A program made the position numbers and the translations under genes. A stretch of 64,000 bases of DNA from Fragilaria crotonensis (Eukaryota > Bacillariophyta > Fragilariophyceae > Fragilariales > Fragilariaceae). The notes beneath the pieces were generated by a model. That model saw only the letters and a list, made by a program, of their open reading frames with translations, had not been told where the DNA came from and did no database searches. The stretch lies in contig JAKSYS010000087.1 in the NCBI GenBank assembly GCA_022925895.1, positions 62,001 through 126,000 on the forward strand. Direction: 5' to 3'. Of this stretch, positions 1 through 10,431 are shown one piece after another (position 1 is the first letter of the stretch; every line of letters begins with the position of its first letter).

Positions 1-1210
1 CACAAGTGCACTATTTGAGTGGCCCCATCGAGGTGGAGGGAGCAGAACCAGGAGACTTGTTGAAAGTTGAACTCCTTAATCTTGGTCCGTTGGATGGAGA
101 TGAATGGGGCTTTACTGGATCCTTCGCCAAGGAGAACGGGGGTGGATTCCTTACAGATCACTTCCCTTGTGCTAGCAAGGCGTGCTGGGATATCGAAGGA
201 ATTTATTGCTCATCTCGGTACGATCTTCATCGTGCGTTGTCATCACTGTTTCACTGCACCCTGGTTTGCATCTAACACCTCGCAATTTTAGCCACATTCC
301 AGGCATTCGTTTCGCTGGATTGATTCATCCAGGTTTGATCGGCACCGCGCCTTCCCATGAACTCCTCAAGATGTGGAACGATCGAGAGGCGGCTCTTGTC
401 GCCGAGGAAGGAACAGATAAGGAAAAGACTCTCGTTGGGTGCCTTCTCACTCGACCCCTTGCATGTCTTCCTGAACCCAAGGGAGCCATGCTTGGGAAAC
501 TTGGACACTTCAAGGACAAGCTTGATGATGCCGAATGGGCAGCAGTTGCCAAGGAAGCCGCACGCACTGTTCCAGGTCGCGAAAATGGAGGAAACTGCGA
601 CATTAAGAACCTCTCTCGAGGCTGTTCCGTGTACTTCCCTGTCTTTGTTCCCGGTGCCAACCTGTCCATGGGGGATATGCATTTTTCTCAAGGAGACGGT
701 GAAGTCTCATTCTGTGGCGCCATCGAAATGTCCGGATTCTTGGATTTGAAGTGCACCGTCATCAAGGGTGGAATGAAGCTCCTGCCCGTCGTTGGTCCAT
801 CACCCTTGTCGGTCAATCCCATCTTTGAGATCGGTCCACTCGAACCACGATATTCTGAATGGCTCGTCTTTGAGGGACTCTCTGTCGATGAAAGGGGTGT
901 TCAGCACTACCTAGATGCGACAATTGCGTATAAACGCGCCGTTCTGAACGCCATCAAGTACTTGTCGCAATTTGGATACTCGGAAGAACAGGTCTATCTG
1001 ATGCTTTCCTGCATCCCCTGTGAAGGTCGAATCTCTGGAATTGTGGATGTTCCAAATGCTGTCGCCACTCTGGCGATTCCGTTGGCCATTTTTGATCAGG
1101 ACGTTCGACCACCGAAAACGTTGGAAGGGTTGGCGTCGGGAGTGAAAGTCAAGAATATCTGCATGTCCTCGGAAGGAGGTGCAGTTCCTCACGATCCTCG
1201 CCTTGAATAG
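1..1210 (+). CDS. Formamidase/acetamidase (FmdA/AmdA family), 5' end outside window
   Basis: Hydrolyses formamide or short amides to ammonia and the acid, a nitrogen-scavenging role. The reading frame is already open at base 1, so the N-terminus lies upstream. One intron fits: exon 1 ends at 217 (phase 2) and exon 2 starts at 292. The 74-nt intron begins GTACGATC and ends TTTTAG. Across the junction the protein reads GIYCSSR then HIPGIRFAGLIHPGLIGTAP, a block typical of the family just downstream of the zinc-site region. The C-terminal part (PRYSEWLVFEGLSVDE, then CIPCEGRISGIVDVPNA) also fits FmdA/AmdA well. The stop is at 1208-1210. The family is usually about 400 aa and about 378 are visible here. 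I infer a cytosolic enzyme because the part that would hold a targeting signal is missing. Confidence 0.9.
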
Positions 1211-1449
1211 TTAAATAGTGATCTACGTAGTAGCCATGCCACAATCAATCCCTAAAATTGTTCATCCCCTTGCATGTTGCAGGGCTAGAATAGTTGAGGG
1301 GTAAAGTAGGTAACGTGTAAGCGCTCTTTAGAATAGAGTCACTTTATTCTTCGAAATAGCACTAATGCAACGACAGTGCTCGGTTGAACTTTCTTTCTGC
1401 ACACGAAAATCCGCAAACTCACTTCTTCTTCTTCTTCCGTATCGATTCC

Positions 1450-2649
1450 TCAGATCACCTCGTGTTCCCAATCCGGTCGGGCGTCACCATTCTTAGCTTC
1501 AATCTCGTCTTCAGGATCAGGCTGCATCCAAAGATGACCCCACTGCTTTCCTTCCTCGTCAACATCCGAATCCAGAAGAACGTCTCCTCCCACGATTCCT
1601 CCGACGGTCAATGTCGCCAAGGCATCCCGAAGAGCGTAGTAAGCTTCCTTGCGATTGTAATCCTCATCCAAAATGAGAGGTTCATCATCATAATAAAAGT
1701 GTGTCACCCACGTATGCAAGTCCGTAAAGCCCCAAAGCCACAGACCATCAAACGCTGGTTCTGTGAGGGCCGCCGCAATAATGTCATGGTAAATTTGCTT
1801 CTGGGCCGTCTGTCTCAGTTCCTCAGGCAATTTGCTAACCCGAACGTCCATTTCAGAAATGTTGACAGTGAGTCCTAACCTCCCGAGACGGGCGATCTGT
1901 TCCTTGACCATGCGCGGCGTGGGAGGGCGCGATCGTCCCGTTCCGGCGGCATCAAAATGTGCCTGCAATCCGCAACCGTGCAGAGGGACGCCCTTGCCCT
2001 TGAGGTTTGCCACTAGTTCGTAAAAGCCGTCGCTTTTTGGAGATCCAATGCCTTCAACCTTGTTGTCGTTGTACAGCAAGATCGCGGATGGATCAGCCTC
2101 GTGAGCCCATCGGAAGCACTCTTCAATGTAGGATGGTCCCAAAATTCGTAGGAATACATTATTTGCCAAGGTTCCATCAGGAGCGAGGGCTTCATTAACC
2201 ACATCCCAAAGGGCAATCCTTCCACGATAGTGTCCCATGACAGTGAAAATGTGTTGCTTTAACTGTTTCCTCAATTCTTGTGGTTCAAACTCCGACACAA
2301 ACGTTGGAGTCGTGACATGCCAGCACAAGACATGTCCCTTCACTTTCATCCCTCGTCCGACCGCCCAATCCACAACTTGATCTGCAAAATGAAAATCATA
2401 TCGTCCCAATCGATCGGATGGAGTCTCATCCGGAAATGGACCTGGCTGCTGGTGACACAACGGAGTCCACTTGAGATGGTGCTCCACCACAATGGAATTG
2501 AATTCGCGTTCCAGCGCCACTGGGTATTCGCTGTCCTCACGCAACGGTTTCGGAAGAACGGCAGCGCCCAAATCAATGCGACGACACGAACGCTCAATCA
2601 CTTCTTTGAGAGAAAGGCCGTCGTCTTCTTGATGGAGAGCTCTGTACAT
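1450..2649 (-). CDS. GH10 endo-1,4-beta-xylanase
   Basis: A 399-aa single-exon protein of glycoside hydrolase family 10, which cleaves internal beta-1,4-xylosidic bonds with retention. The acid/base glutamate is E153 in WDVVNEAL and the nucleophile is E266 in NISEMDVR. Other family blocks are KGHVLCWH (about 104-111), ALWDVVNEALAPDG, LLYNDNKVE (about 191-199), LHGCGLQAHFD (about 223-233) and LWLWGFTDLHTWV (about 303-315). The domain fills residues 30-355 and the last 45 are acidic. No signal peptide is visible at this start, and no upstream in-frame ATG is offered, so it is either intracellular or the secretion exon is missing. It is convergent with the formamidase, with 239 bp between the stops. 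Diatoms are not classic xylan users; cell-wall remodelling or use of dissolved xylan is inference. Confidence 0.93.
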   Translation of the reverse strand: MYRALHQEDDGLSLKEVIERSCRRIDLGAAVLPKPLREDSEYPVALEREFNSIVVEHHLKWTPLCHQQPGPFPDETPSDRLGRYDFHFADQVVDWAVGRGMKVKGHVLCWHVTTPTFVSEFEPQELRKQLKQHIFTVMGHYRGRIALWDVVNEALAPDGTLANNVFLRILGPSYIEECFRWAHEADPSAILLYNDNKVEGIGSPKSDGFYELVANLKGKGVPLHGCGLQAHFDAAGTGRSRPPTPRMVKEQIARLGRLGLTVNISEMDVRVSKLPEELRQTAQKQIYHDIIAAALTEPAFDGLWLWGFTDLHTWVTHFYYDDEPLILDEDYNRKEAYYALRDALATLTVGGIVGGDVLLDSDVDEEGKQWGHLWMQPDPEDEIEAKNGDARPDWEHEVI

Positions 2650-3774
2650 GTTTGATGTGATTGATGATGATCTATGATGATCTTTTTGTGGGATGCGTGA
2701 TGCCTCAATCAGAACTCTGCTTTTTTGCAGATTGCGGATTATACTGTACTCGAAGTGGGCTGCAGATTATACGCATATGTATATATACACATATATATAT
2801 CAAAAGGAAAACACAGAGTACGCCCTGCATATTCTGGTAGTTGTGTAAGTATCTCTATTACATATATATCATACTCTACATAGACATAGAGAATGCTTTA
2901 CATGCGTAAACGTTGTCAATACTGCGTATGCATAAAAAAAATGAATCTTCATGAAGTAAATTCAGTCCGGCATAGAGTGCGACTTCAAAGTACCAGGTAG
3001 TACCTGGTACTATGCATACATACAAATAATAGTGCGTGCTTACGTAGGACTGGTATTCTCCGGTTACAAGACTGATCCAACGTGCAACTGTGAAACGGGA
3101 ATGTTCCAGTACCAGTACCAGTCGCACAGTAGTGCACCTTTCCCAACTTTCATTCAGGACTCAGTAGATTATCCATGATGCCATGACACCATGACCACCA
3201 TTATTGGTCGTACCAGGAGAGCCAACATTCCAGAACCTCCATTTGAACGCGTAACAGCTACTCAAAGCTTGCAGCTAGTTCGAATGTTTGACTTTTGAAC
3301 TTGAGCTCTTCGTAGCATGTATGTATAGCTAACCGGTTGCGGCAATAGGTCTTTGGTTAGGTCAAAAGTCAGGTAGAGCGGCAATGAGAGTTGCTGTCTA
3401 CGAGTAAAATGAAGAATAAACATATCGGTACAGCACAATTGCACCTAATCTGGAAGCCAAAAGATAACGGAACAATACACCTCAAGATATTACCAATAAA
3501 GCATCCAGTCCAGAGTGCATCGATTCCCAAACCCCTCAAAGATAACAATGGTGTGATCTTAGCAGTAAATTACACCAATGCATTCCTCCAAGGAAGTTTG
3601 CAGCTTTCACAGGAAGCTGCCATAAATACATTCAGACATGCGGCTTGTCCGCACCTTTCCGATGGGTGTCGTTCTTACCCAATTGCTATCCAAGACACTA
3701 CCCGAGCAGTAAGTAGCAAGCTTGAGGATGCATGAGCATTGGAATTAAACAGCCCCATCATTCCAAGTAGTTGT
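2650..3774. other. Intergenic, no gene seen
   Basis: About 1.1 kb upstream of the xylanase and downstream of the KH gene. It holds an AT-rich run (about 2765-2800), a palindromic AGTACCAGG/CCTGGTACT block near 2988-3012 and CCAGTACCAGTACCAG near 3107-3122. Near 3540-3600 a plus-strand frame reads NYTNAFLQGSL, faintly like copia reverse transcriptase, but too little remains to annotate. The xylanase promoter must lie at its left end. Confidence 0.6.
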
Positions 3775-6627
3775 CTAGGATCCCCAATGAAAGCGAGATT
3801 CAATCGGAGGGCGACCCTTCGTTTCGTGTTTCCATTCGGGAAGACCGGAGGAGCCTTCCCAATCGTCACTGCAAACCGCTAGACCTTTCAAACCAGCCAG
3901 AAGGCCGTGCCCGCTGTCACCTTTGGATGGCGCAAACATACTGTCAATCAAGTTCGATTCCTCCCGTGCCGCACGCGGAACTCCAGGGAAGACACCCTCT
4001 ATAGGAACGGCGGAAGCTGAAAACAGCTGACTTGCTGGTGGCAACAAAGCACTACCATCTCCTCTGAGGCTACGGTCAATCGATTCCTTGCTTTGCAGAG
4101 TTGACGGCATGTAATTAGGCTGAAACATCTTGTGTGGCACCGCCTGATGGAGCATTCCCTGTACAGGAGCATCGCTTGTTCCTCGGAACGAAGGAAGATT
4201 TAGGTTTTGTCGTTGTTGATCCCCGGGTTGGCTAAATTGCGGCTGACCCATACCCATTCCTCCAAACCGCATGCTAGCCTCATTTGGATTCCCGGGCGGC
4301 GACAGGAACCCATTGTGATGTTGAAGTGGCATGGACATCGGATTTTGCTGCTGCATGGCCAACTGATGCTGCGAGACCAGTGTTGGATTCGTGTGCATGG
4401 CATTCTGCGTATGCCGCGGATTCATTTGATGATGCATCGCATGCTGTGGTTGATGCTGCATATGGGGAGGCGGCAATCCAGGCATGGATTGCTGCCCCAA
4501 TAAAGGGATATGGCCATGGCTTTCTTGTGAGTGCACCATACCGGCGACGAGGTGACCGGGAGGGGCAATAAGTTGCGCCTGGTGCAAATTAGGCGGTTGC
4601 AAACTTGGTTGATGTTGGGGCGTGTTCCCAAAATGCGGCTGCACAAATTGTTCATCGTTATACCCATTCGCTGAAAGTACATGACTCTGAGCGAGTGGAA
4701 TACCGTCGAACCGGCGGTTGCTGTCGAACAATCCAGGAGGAGGCCCAACAAGCTCGCGTCCCTTGGACGAGGCCATCGACGGCTCAGGAGTAGATGACAA
4801 CGACGACGAAGGCGACACAATCGACTTGACGTCTCCTGTCATCACGTACGTGGAAGGTGGCGGCGAGTGCATTCCATCGGGGACGAATGAGTCAGCATCA
4901 GTTTTGAGCTGTGCATGTGGATAACTTAAAACGTCGCTGATCAAACGTTTGGCAGTTTCAACGGATTCAGCAGTTCCTGTCACTGTGACAAGTCGGGGAG
5001 TAACAGACTGATCGATATTCACCTTGGCCCCACTAGAGTCCTGGATGTGCTTGATGGTCCAACCACGACGACCAATCAGTAGGGGAACAAAGCGTGCTTC
5101 GCAGGGGATCTCGTCTCGAATCAAGGCCGAAGGTCGCGACGCAAATTCCGCTTTTTTCCCATCACCATCTTCAACGACATGAAGTACGGGCGATTCGGCT
5201 GGAAAAACAGAGTATTCCGGATTGTCCGCATTTTTGACTATATCTTGAATCATCTTCACCGCAACATCGACGGCCTTTTTCGCTCCACTCACGTACACGA
5301 TACGAGGTTCATGCGCCTCCATAGATTCTTGATCAATCCATACCTTCGCCCCACTTTCGTCCATCAAATCTCTAATTTTTCGACCTCCCCTGCCAATAAC
5401 GAACCCGACAATTGATGGATCCATTTCCATCAGGGTCTCGCGTGTTGTAGCAGATTTCTGAAGAGTCGAAATAATTTTGGTACGCGGTTGTGGTTGTCCA
5501 GACTGTTGATCCTTGAGCCGTTTGAGAGCCTTTTTGGCATTTTTGCGCAACGCCGCCATGCCGGGTACTCCTTTCCAGTCCTCCAATAGATCCACAATTC
5601 CTTGAATATCCTCTGCATTGACGAGCTCACAAAGCCTTGCTTGTATCGGATCTGACTGTGGCGCGTGCTGCCCATCACGACGGGCGCTTGGAATTACATT
5701 CGCGTCATCGGACGGTGAAAATGAATCTGGATCTGATGTTCCTGCCCGTTCACGTGCATGATCCGCGCTAATTTCAAGGATACTAGATCCGTCGTCGTCG
5801 TCGTGGTCCTGGTCATCCATCTGGTCATGGGAAACTGGTGGTTGTTGTCCCCTTAACGTGAAATTTTTATTTGTGCACAGCACTTGCTCTTTCATCACAC
5901 CATTGCCCTCACAAGCAGCTTCTTTCACCTCATCTTCATCGTGCCCCTTTTTCTTCTTCTTTCGTTTCTTTTTTGCCATTGGCTTTGAATCTTCTTCTTC
6001 TTGTTCCAGTTCTGCCAATAATTCAGCAGCTGCCGCATCGGCTTGCGCCTTGGCCAGAATGGGATCCATCGTAGGTTCCTTCGCATTCTTCATGGCCGCC
6101 AGGGCGACTCGTTTCAAATGCGGGTGTGCATCATTGATTCGTGCCGATTGCTGAAAGGCCTTGTAAATAGACTTGAGACGCAAATGTACCAATTGCTCCA
6201 TTCGCTTGGACGGACGCGTGTGACATCGAATGCAGGTTTCCTTCTGTCCACTGGCGAGACACACCAGGCAGTAGGATAATTTGCAGGTATCGCAATCAAC
6301 TGCGAATTTAGCGTCTCTGCCGCAGAGAACAATGCCGCATTTGGCACAGGCCGTGGCACATTCGTCGCACAGCGCCGAGCCACAAAACTTGCATGTCAGT
6401 AGCGTGCCGCATGATTTACAAACGACTTCACCGCAATCGTGGCATTGTTCCATGGCTTCGCACTCCTTGCAGAGGAATGAATCGCATCTATCACAAACTC
6501 GAATCTCATGATTGGCCTGGAATTCGTGACACCAATGGCAATCCACACAAATGTAGGCGTGACAAGAATCACATGATACTTGTATTTTGTCGCCTCCTTG
6601 GCAGTGCAAACACGAGTCTGTTGTCAT
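3775..6627 (-). CDS. Cys-rich zinc-binding protein with two KH RNA-binding domains
   Basis: A 950-aa single-exon protein. Residues 5-137 hold about fourteen CxxC/CxxH pairs (for example CLHC, CDSC, CDRC, CHDC, CKFC, CIRC), suggesting an array of treble-clef or B-box-like zinc sites. An alanine/glutamate helix (about 185-212) leads into a lysine run (KKKRKKKKKG, about 219-228), a probable nuclear localisation signal, followed by an acidic stretch. KH1 spans about 396-465 with GxxG loop IGRGG (411-415); KH2 spans about 505-567 with IGRRG (518-522). Both keep the GAKV(W/N)IDQ strand. Residues 590-870 are rich in Q, H, P and M and look disordered. Known KH proteins bind single-stranded RNA in mRNA processing or translation control; the zinc array suggests protein contacts as well. 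I do not know a named orthologue. Confidence 0.85.
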   Translation of the reverse strand: MTTDSCLHCQGGDKIQVSCDSCHAYICVDCHWCHEFQANHEIRVCDRCDSFLCKECEAMEQCHDCGEVVCKSCGTLLTCKFCGSALCDECATACAKCGIVLCGRDAKFAVDCDTCKLSYCLVCLASGQKETCIRCHTRPSKRMEQLVHLRLKSIYKAFQQSARINDAHPHLKRVALAAMKNAKEPTMDPILAKAQADAAAAELLAELEQEEEDSKPMAKKKRKKKKKGHDEDEVKEAACEGNGVMKEQVLCTNKNFTLRGQQPPVSHDQMDDQDHDDDDGSSILEISADHARERAGTSDPDSFSPSDDANVIPSARRDGQHAPQSDPIQARLCELVNAEDIQGIVDLLEDWKGVPGMAALRKNAKKALKRLKDQQSGQPQPRTKIISTLQKSATTRETLMEMDPSIVGFVIGRGGRKIRDLMDESGAKVWIDQESMEAHEPRIVYVSGAKKAVDVAVKMIQDIVKNADNPEYSVFPAESPVLHVVEDGDGKKAEFASRPSALIRDEIPCEARFVPLLIGRRGWTIKHIQDSSGAKVNIDQSVTPRLVTVTGTAESVETAKRLISDVLSYPHAQLKTDADSFVPDGMHSPPPSTYVMTGDVKSIVSPSSSLSSTPEPSMASSKGRELVGPPPGLFDSNRRFDGIPLAQSHVLSANGYNDEQFVQPHFGNTPQHQPSLQPPNLHQAQLIAPPGHLVAGMVHSQESHGHIPLLGQQSMPGLPPPHMQHQPQHAMHHQMNPRHTQNAMHTNPTLVSQHQLAMQQQNPMSMPLQHHNGFLSPPGNPNEASMRFGGMGMGQPQFSQPGDQQRQNLNLPSFRGTSDAPVQGMLHQAVPHKMFQPNYMPSTLQSKESIDRSLRGDGSALLPPASQLFSASAVPIEGVFPGVPRAAREESNLIDSMFAPSKGDSGHGLLAGLKGLAVCSDDWEGSSGLPEWKHETKGRPPIESRFHWGS

Positions 6628-7039
6628 GAAGGGAATTTATTATGTTCAGACGGAAATCAGACCAGAGTGTGCTCACACGTTGTTTCCCTGACGTGGGCAA
6701 GGAGATGATGGAAAAAGGGCAATGACAGCGCTGTGCTCAGGAGATCGGTCACAGGACGCGTTCAACGCATCCAGTCAAGATGAAGCAGCACTGAACTTCT
6801 CAAAGGCTTGCAACGTTCCACTCCTCGCCGTTCAGCTTCGTTGTTAGTCAGGGACAACTGGTTCCTGGAATTGATGTTGGTACGATAATAGGGACGATGG
6901 GACTACCACTGATGCTGTGTATGACATGTGCCCCTGCTGCTCTCCGGAGATATAACCGATAGTTTTGTTACTCCACCTGTTACGGGAGGCGGGATTACAG
7001 TCGTTTTTAGCTGTTGCACGCAAGCTTGTTACCGGTGCA
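6628..7039. other. Intergenic, upstream of the KH gene
   Basis: About 410 bp between the KH gene start and the copia target duplication. No coding signal was recognised. It should carry the KH gene promoter, but no clear motif stands out. Confidence 0.5.
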
Positions 7040-7044
7040 GTATG

Positions 7045-7868
7045 TGTTGAAACCAGGGATTGGAAGTAAATAACCACCGGTACCGGTAACCAAATACCGA
7101 CGGTATTATACTGTACCACTACTGTGATTTTTAAAATGCCCAATAACTGGTTACCTGCGAGTTGCAATATACCAACCAGTAACCAGGACCCATGGTTATT
7201 TTCTACTGAGTTTAGTCGGTAGTATTTTGAATTCCGGTGTTCGGGAATACCAGCTTGAATTTCTATAAATGTTCTGTCCTGCATCAGTGTGTATACGGTT
7301 CATTTCTGTACTGTAGTACTGCAGTTTACTGTTACTGTAGTGTTTTTACTACCATTATACCTACCGGACGAAACCAATGGAACTGAGTAAGTACTGCGCT
7401 TCCAAAAATGAAGAGAAGTTATATTTATACCGGACTGAAGGATTTTTCAATACCAAAATACCTCCCAGTGCAACAGCACAATACCATTCTACCTACCGGA
7501 GGACTGTAATACCAGATTCAACGTGGGACAGTATTATTTTTCCAATCCCTGGTTGAAACCACAGTTTCCACGGTAGTACCTACGTGCCAGTAAGACAACG
7601 TATCCAGTACTACAATAGACAACCGGGAGATCGAATAGCTTGTAAATCGGAAAATTAAAATAGAATGAGACTATTGCTTTTCTTCCCGAGACTCATTCCG
7701 TGTTCACCACGCTTTCCGTCCATGCGTGATCCCTTTTCCTCCGTAATATCATTCACACGGGACTTTGCCCGTTCAGCGTGTCTATTTTCTTCGGTCCAAC
7801 CGTTATCCACTCCTCGTCATTACCGGGTGTCTCGATAATTATGTCTTGCCCGTCAACTACGTTCAACA
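7045..7868 (-). repeat. 3' LTR of the copia element, split by a MITE
   Basis: The LTR copy on the left side of the element, downstream in its reading direction. Removing the MITE (7054-7551) and one copy of its 8-bp duplication leaves about 318 bp that match the other LTR almost perfectly. The 3' end of the RT/RNase H frame lies inside it. Confidence 0.92.
7054..7551. mobile_element. hAT-type MITE inserted in the copia LTR
   Basis: A 498-bp non-coding element with terminal inverted repeats CAGGGATTGGAA (7054-7065) and TTCCAATCCCTG (7540-7551). It is flanked by a perfect 8-bp duplication GTTGAAAC (7046-7053 and 7552-7559), the length hAT transposases make. The duplicated bases are the third base onward of the LTR end, so this insertion came after the retroelement. 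The right end continues as AAAAATAATACTG when read inward, shared with the larger hAT element at 44963-47588. The interior is rich in ACCGGT/TACC palindromes and has no credible gene. Confidence 0.92.
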
Positions 7869-10431
7869 CACTCCTGCAATCCTCATGTGTGTAGTCACGA
7901 CACTGAGGATTGGCATTCATAATACCATCCCGCATCTTTATGAACACGCTGCCCTGAAGCGGCTTGGTGAAGAAGTCCGCCATCATCTCTTGAGTTGGGC
8001 AATGCTCAATCTTTATCTCACCCGATGCAATCCTGTCCTTGACGAAGAAATATCGAATATTAATGTGTCGGGTGCGACGTCCACTTGACGCCTTACCATT
8101 CTCAGCCAGAAGGATAGTGCTCTTGTTATCTTGATACACGATGCTGTCCTTCACCACGTATCCTTGTCCCTCCAGGAAGTAACGAGTCCATAGTATTTGT
8201 GGCATAACGTCGTTAACACCGACTAGCTCTGCCTCAGTCGAGCTCTTAGTGTTGATTTTCTGACGAGTAGACGTACCGTAGATTGCTCCCTTGCCAAGAG
8301 TCATGATGCCTCCTGTGTGACTCTTCATATCAGGGTGTACGGCAAAGGATGCATCCACCCACCACTTGATGATACTGACTTCGTCGGCTTCAAGAATCAG
8401 TGGCATGTATAAGGACCCACGCAGGTATTTCATTGCACGTCCGAGCTTTTTGTAATCATCAACATCGGGCGCTATGACTCTAGTGCACAGGAAGGCAACT
8501 GCAGGCTGAACGTCAGGCCGTGCACGTTTGCACAGGAAGAGCAACTTCGCAGTGTTGTGGTGAAACATCTCACTCATTGCATCAGATAATTTTTCTGCAT
8601 CATCATTGACGTCGAAAAGGTGTGACGAGGCAGGGGTTGTAACTGTCCCTTCCATATCCCCAGGCAGTTCGTCAAGCATGCCCTTGATGTAGTCAATCAT
8701 GGTGAATTTCACCTTCCCTTTCTCGCTATAGTCAATTGTCATTCCAAGGTACTCGTGCACCTTTCCCCTGGTTACAGTCAGTGGTGCCTCATTTCCAAAT
8801 TCGAGTTCAAGTAGCTTGATAATGTCGGTGACCACGTTTGCCTCCACATGTGAAATCTTCAGATCGTCGACATGCCATAGTATAGTGCATTGTTTTCCAT
8901 TTATCATCTTGTTCGCAACACAGCTATCGTATGGGTTGAGTTTGAAACCCCATTTCATCAATTGTGAGCTCAACCGTTTCCAGAATAGGAGGGCCGCCTT
9001 CAATGTTCCATAAAGGGCTTTCATGAGCTGTACGTACAGCACCATTCGTCCTTTTTCAATACGGATGTATTTTCTGTAAAGATTTGGCGCGATGCGAACG
9101 AGCAATTCGGCCATTTTCCCCTCCAGCTTCATGTGAACAGTGTCCTCCATATCGGCCTGCATAAATGCTCCTGGCAGGTCAACTGTCCCCACGTCTCTTT
9201 CCTCTTTTGCATCGATAGTGCATGACAGCATGACTGATTCGATTGCCACTGTTGGTGAGCTTGCTTCTTCTTTAGTTGTGGTGGCCCGCTGTTTTCGACC
9301 GTCGGCGCATCCACGACCTTTCACTGTTCCGTTCCGCTTTTCTTTGAGGAACATGAGATACTGGAGTGCGGCGTCACGTTCTTCTTCAGTGAGTTCTTCG
9401 GGGTCCTTGGGCTCAAGCACTCCTCGATCGTGTAACTGGGTAAGCTCCTTGACAACAGCGTCAATGTCCCTGTTACCAAACAATCGGAGACCCTTACGAA
9501 CACTGTGTTGTGTGAAGGCAGTTGTTTCGAGGGTGAAATCAGGGTCACCGATGTCAAGAATGTCGTCATCGTTATCAATGGTGGTGTGAAGATGTGCATA
9601 GTCACGTGGTTTTCGGGCTCTCAGGTCGTATTGTCCGGTTCTCGGACCGTAGAGTGCATCCATGCGAGCATCCACGTCGATAGGTTCAGTTTGTATGTCG
9701 CCGTCAACCTCTTCTTCTTCCTCGTCGTTTGCTTCTTCTTCGTCGTTTGCATGTTGTTCCGCGATGTTGCCTTGCTCGTTGCCTTGTTCCGCGACATGTT
9801 GTTCCGCGACGTTGCCTTGCTCCTCGTTGCCTTGTTCCGCGACGGTGACTTGCTCGTTGACTTGCTCGTTTCTCTCGTCTTGGTCGATTGCCATTTCCAA
9901 CTCAAGTTCCATGTTATTTGCATCATCAAGCGCTATTAATGCTTCGTCATCAGGTCCATCTGTTTCGTTGTCGTTCACTCCTGCGATGTTGTCGTCGTTG
10001 TCGTCATCATCGGGAATAGCATTGTTGTCGTAATCATGACCGTCGTCATCTTCATCGATGTCAGGATTGTAGTCGTCATCATCCTCATCAGCATTATCAT
10101 CGGCATTGTCGTTGTCGTCGTGTTCAAAAGGCACTCCTGCCCGATTCGTAAACTCAAGTGGTGTGAGTTCCAGTGGGCGTCGGGAGAGTTGGTGTAATCG
10201 ATTAATCACATCAGCGGGCATGGGCAACACGGTCCAGTGATTGCGATTGAGACGGTGGCCAGTTGTAAGCAAGACTGTAGAAGTAGTGACCTCCTTGAGC
10301 ATTTCCAGTCGGACGTAATGCAATGGCACCAGTTGTGCGGGGAAGCATAGTGTTGTCGTGTGCCTCATGAGTTTGGACGTATGTTCCGAACTCAAGTTTG
10401 CAATGGTTGTTGTAGTCGATTGTGGACCCAA
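7753..10431 (-). CDS. copia reverse transcriptase - RNase H reading frame
   Basis: An 892-aa frame overlapping the end of the gag frame. An acidic, Asp-rich linker occupies about residues 100-270. The copia reverse transcriptase follows (DLPGAFMQADME, later WHVDDLKISH), then RNase H (WWVDASFAVHPD, STEAELVGVND, YQDNKSTILLAENG). The C-terminus lies in the LTR. It is a retroelement part. Confidence 0.9.
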   Translation of the reverse strand: MGPQSTTTTIANLSSEHTSKLMRHTTTLCFPAQLVPLHYVRLEMLKEVTTSTVLLTTGHRLNRNHWTVLPMPADVINRLHQLSRRPLELTPLEFTNRAGVPFEHDDNDNADDNADEDDDDYNPDIDEDDDGHDYDNNAIPDDDDNDDNIAGVNDNETDGPDDEALIALDDANNMELELEMAIDQDERNEQVNEQVTVAEQGNEEQGNVAEQHVAEQGNEQGNIAEQHANDEEEANDEEEEEVDGDIQTEPIDVDARMDALYGPRTGQYDLRARKPRDYAHLHTTIDNDDDILDIGDPDFTLETTAFTQHSVRKGLRLFGNRDIDAVVKELTQLHDRGVLEPKDPEELTEEERDAALQYLMFLKEKRNGTVKGRGCADGRKQRATTTKEEASSPTVAIESVMLSCTIDAKEERDVGTVDLPGAFMQADMEDTVHMKLEGKMAELLVRIAPNLYRKYIRIEKGRMVLYVQLMKALYGTLKAALLFWKRLSSQLMKWGFKLNPYDSCVANKMINGKQCTILWHVDDLKISHVEANVVTDIIKLLELEFGNEAPLTVTRGKVHEYLGMTIDYSEKGKVKFTMIDYIKGMLDELPGDMEGTVTTPASSHLFDVNDDAEKLSDAMSEMFHHNTAKLLFLCKRARPDVQPAVAFLCTRVIAPDVDDYKKLGRAMKYLRGSLYMPLILEADEVSIIKWWVDASFAVHPDMKSHTGGIMTLGKGAIYGTSTRQKINTKSSTEAELVGVNDVMPQILWTRYFLEGQGYVVKDSIVYQDNKSTILLAENGKASSGRRTRHINIRYFFVKDRIASGEIKIEHCPTQEMMADFFTKPLQGSVFIKMRDGIMNANPQCRDYTHEDCRSVLNVVDGQDIIIETPGNDEEWITVGPKKIDTLNGQSPV

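Noticed and set aside
3391-3735. Possible copia reverse-transcriptase trace (NYTNAFLQGSL)
   Set aside because: Only one short block resembles the family and no flanking domains or LTRs were seen.
3940-3960. tRNA T-loop-like GTTCGATTCC string
   Set aside because: It is inside the KH gene coding sequence and no cloverleaf can be built around it.
6844-7284. 146-aa minus-strand ORF
   Set aside because: It runs across the LTR edge and into the MITE and has no homology or codon-like pattern.
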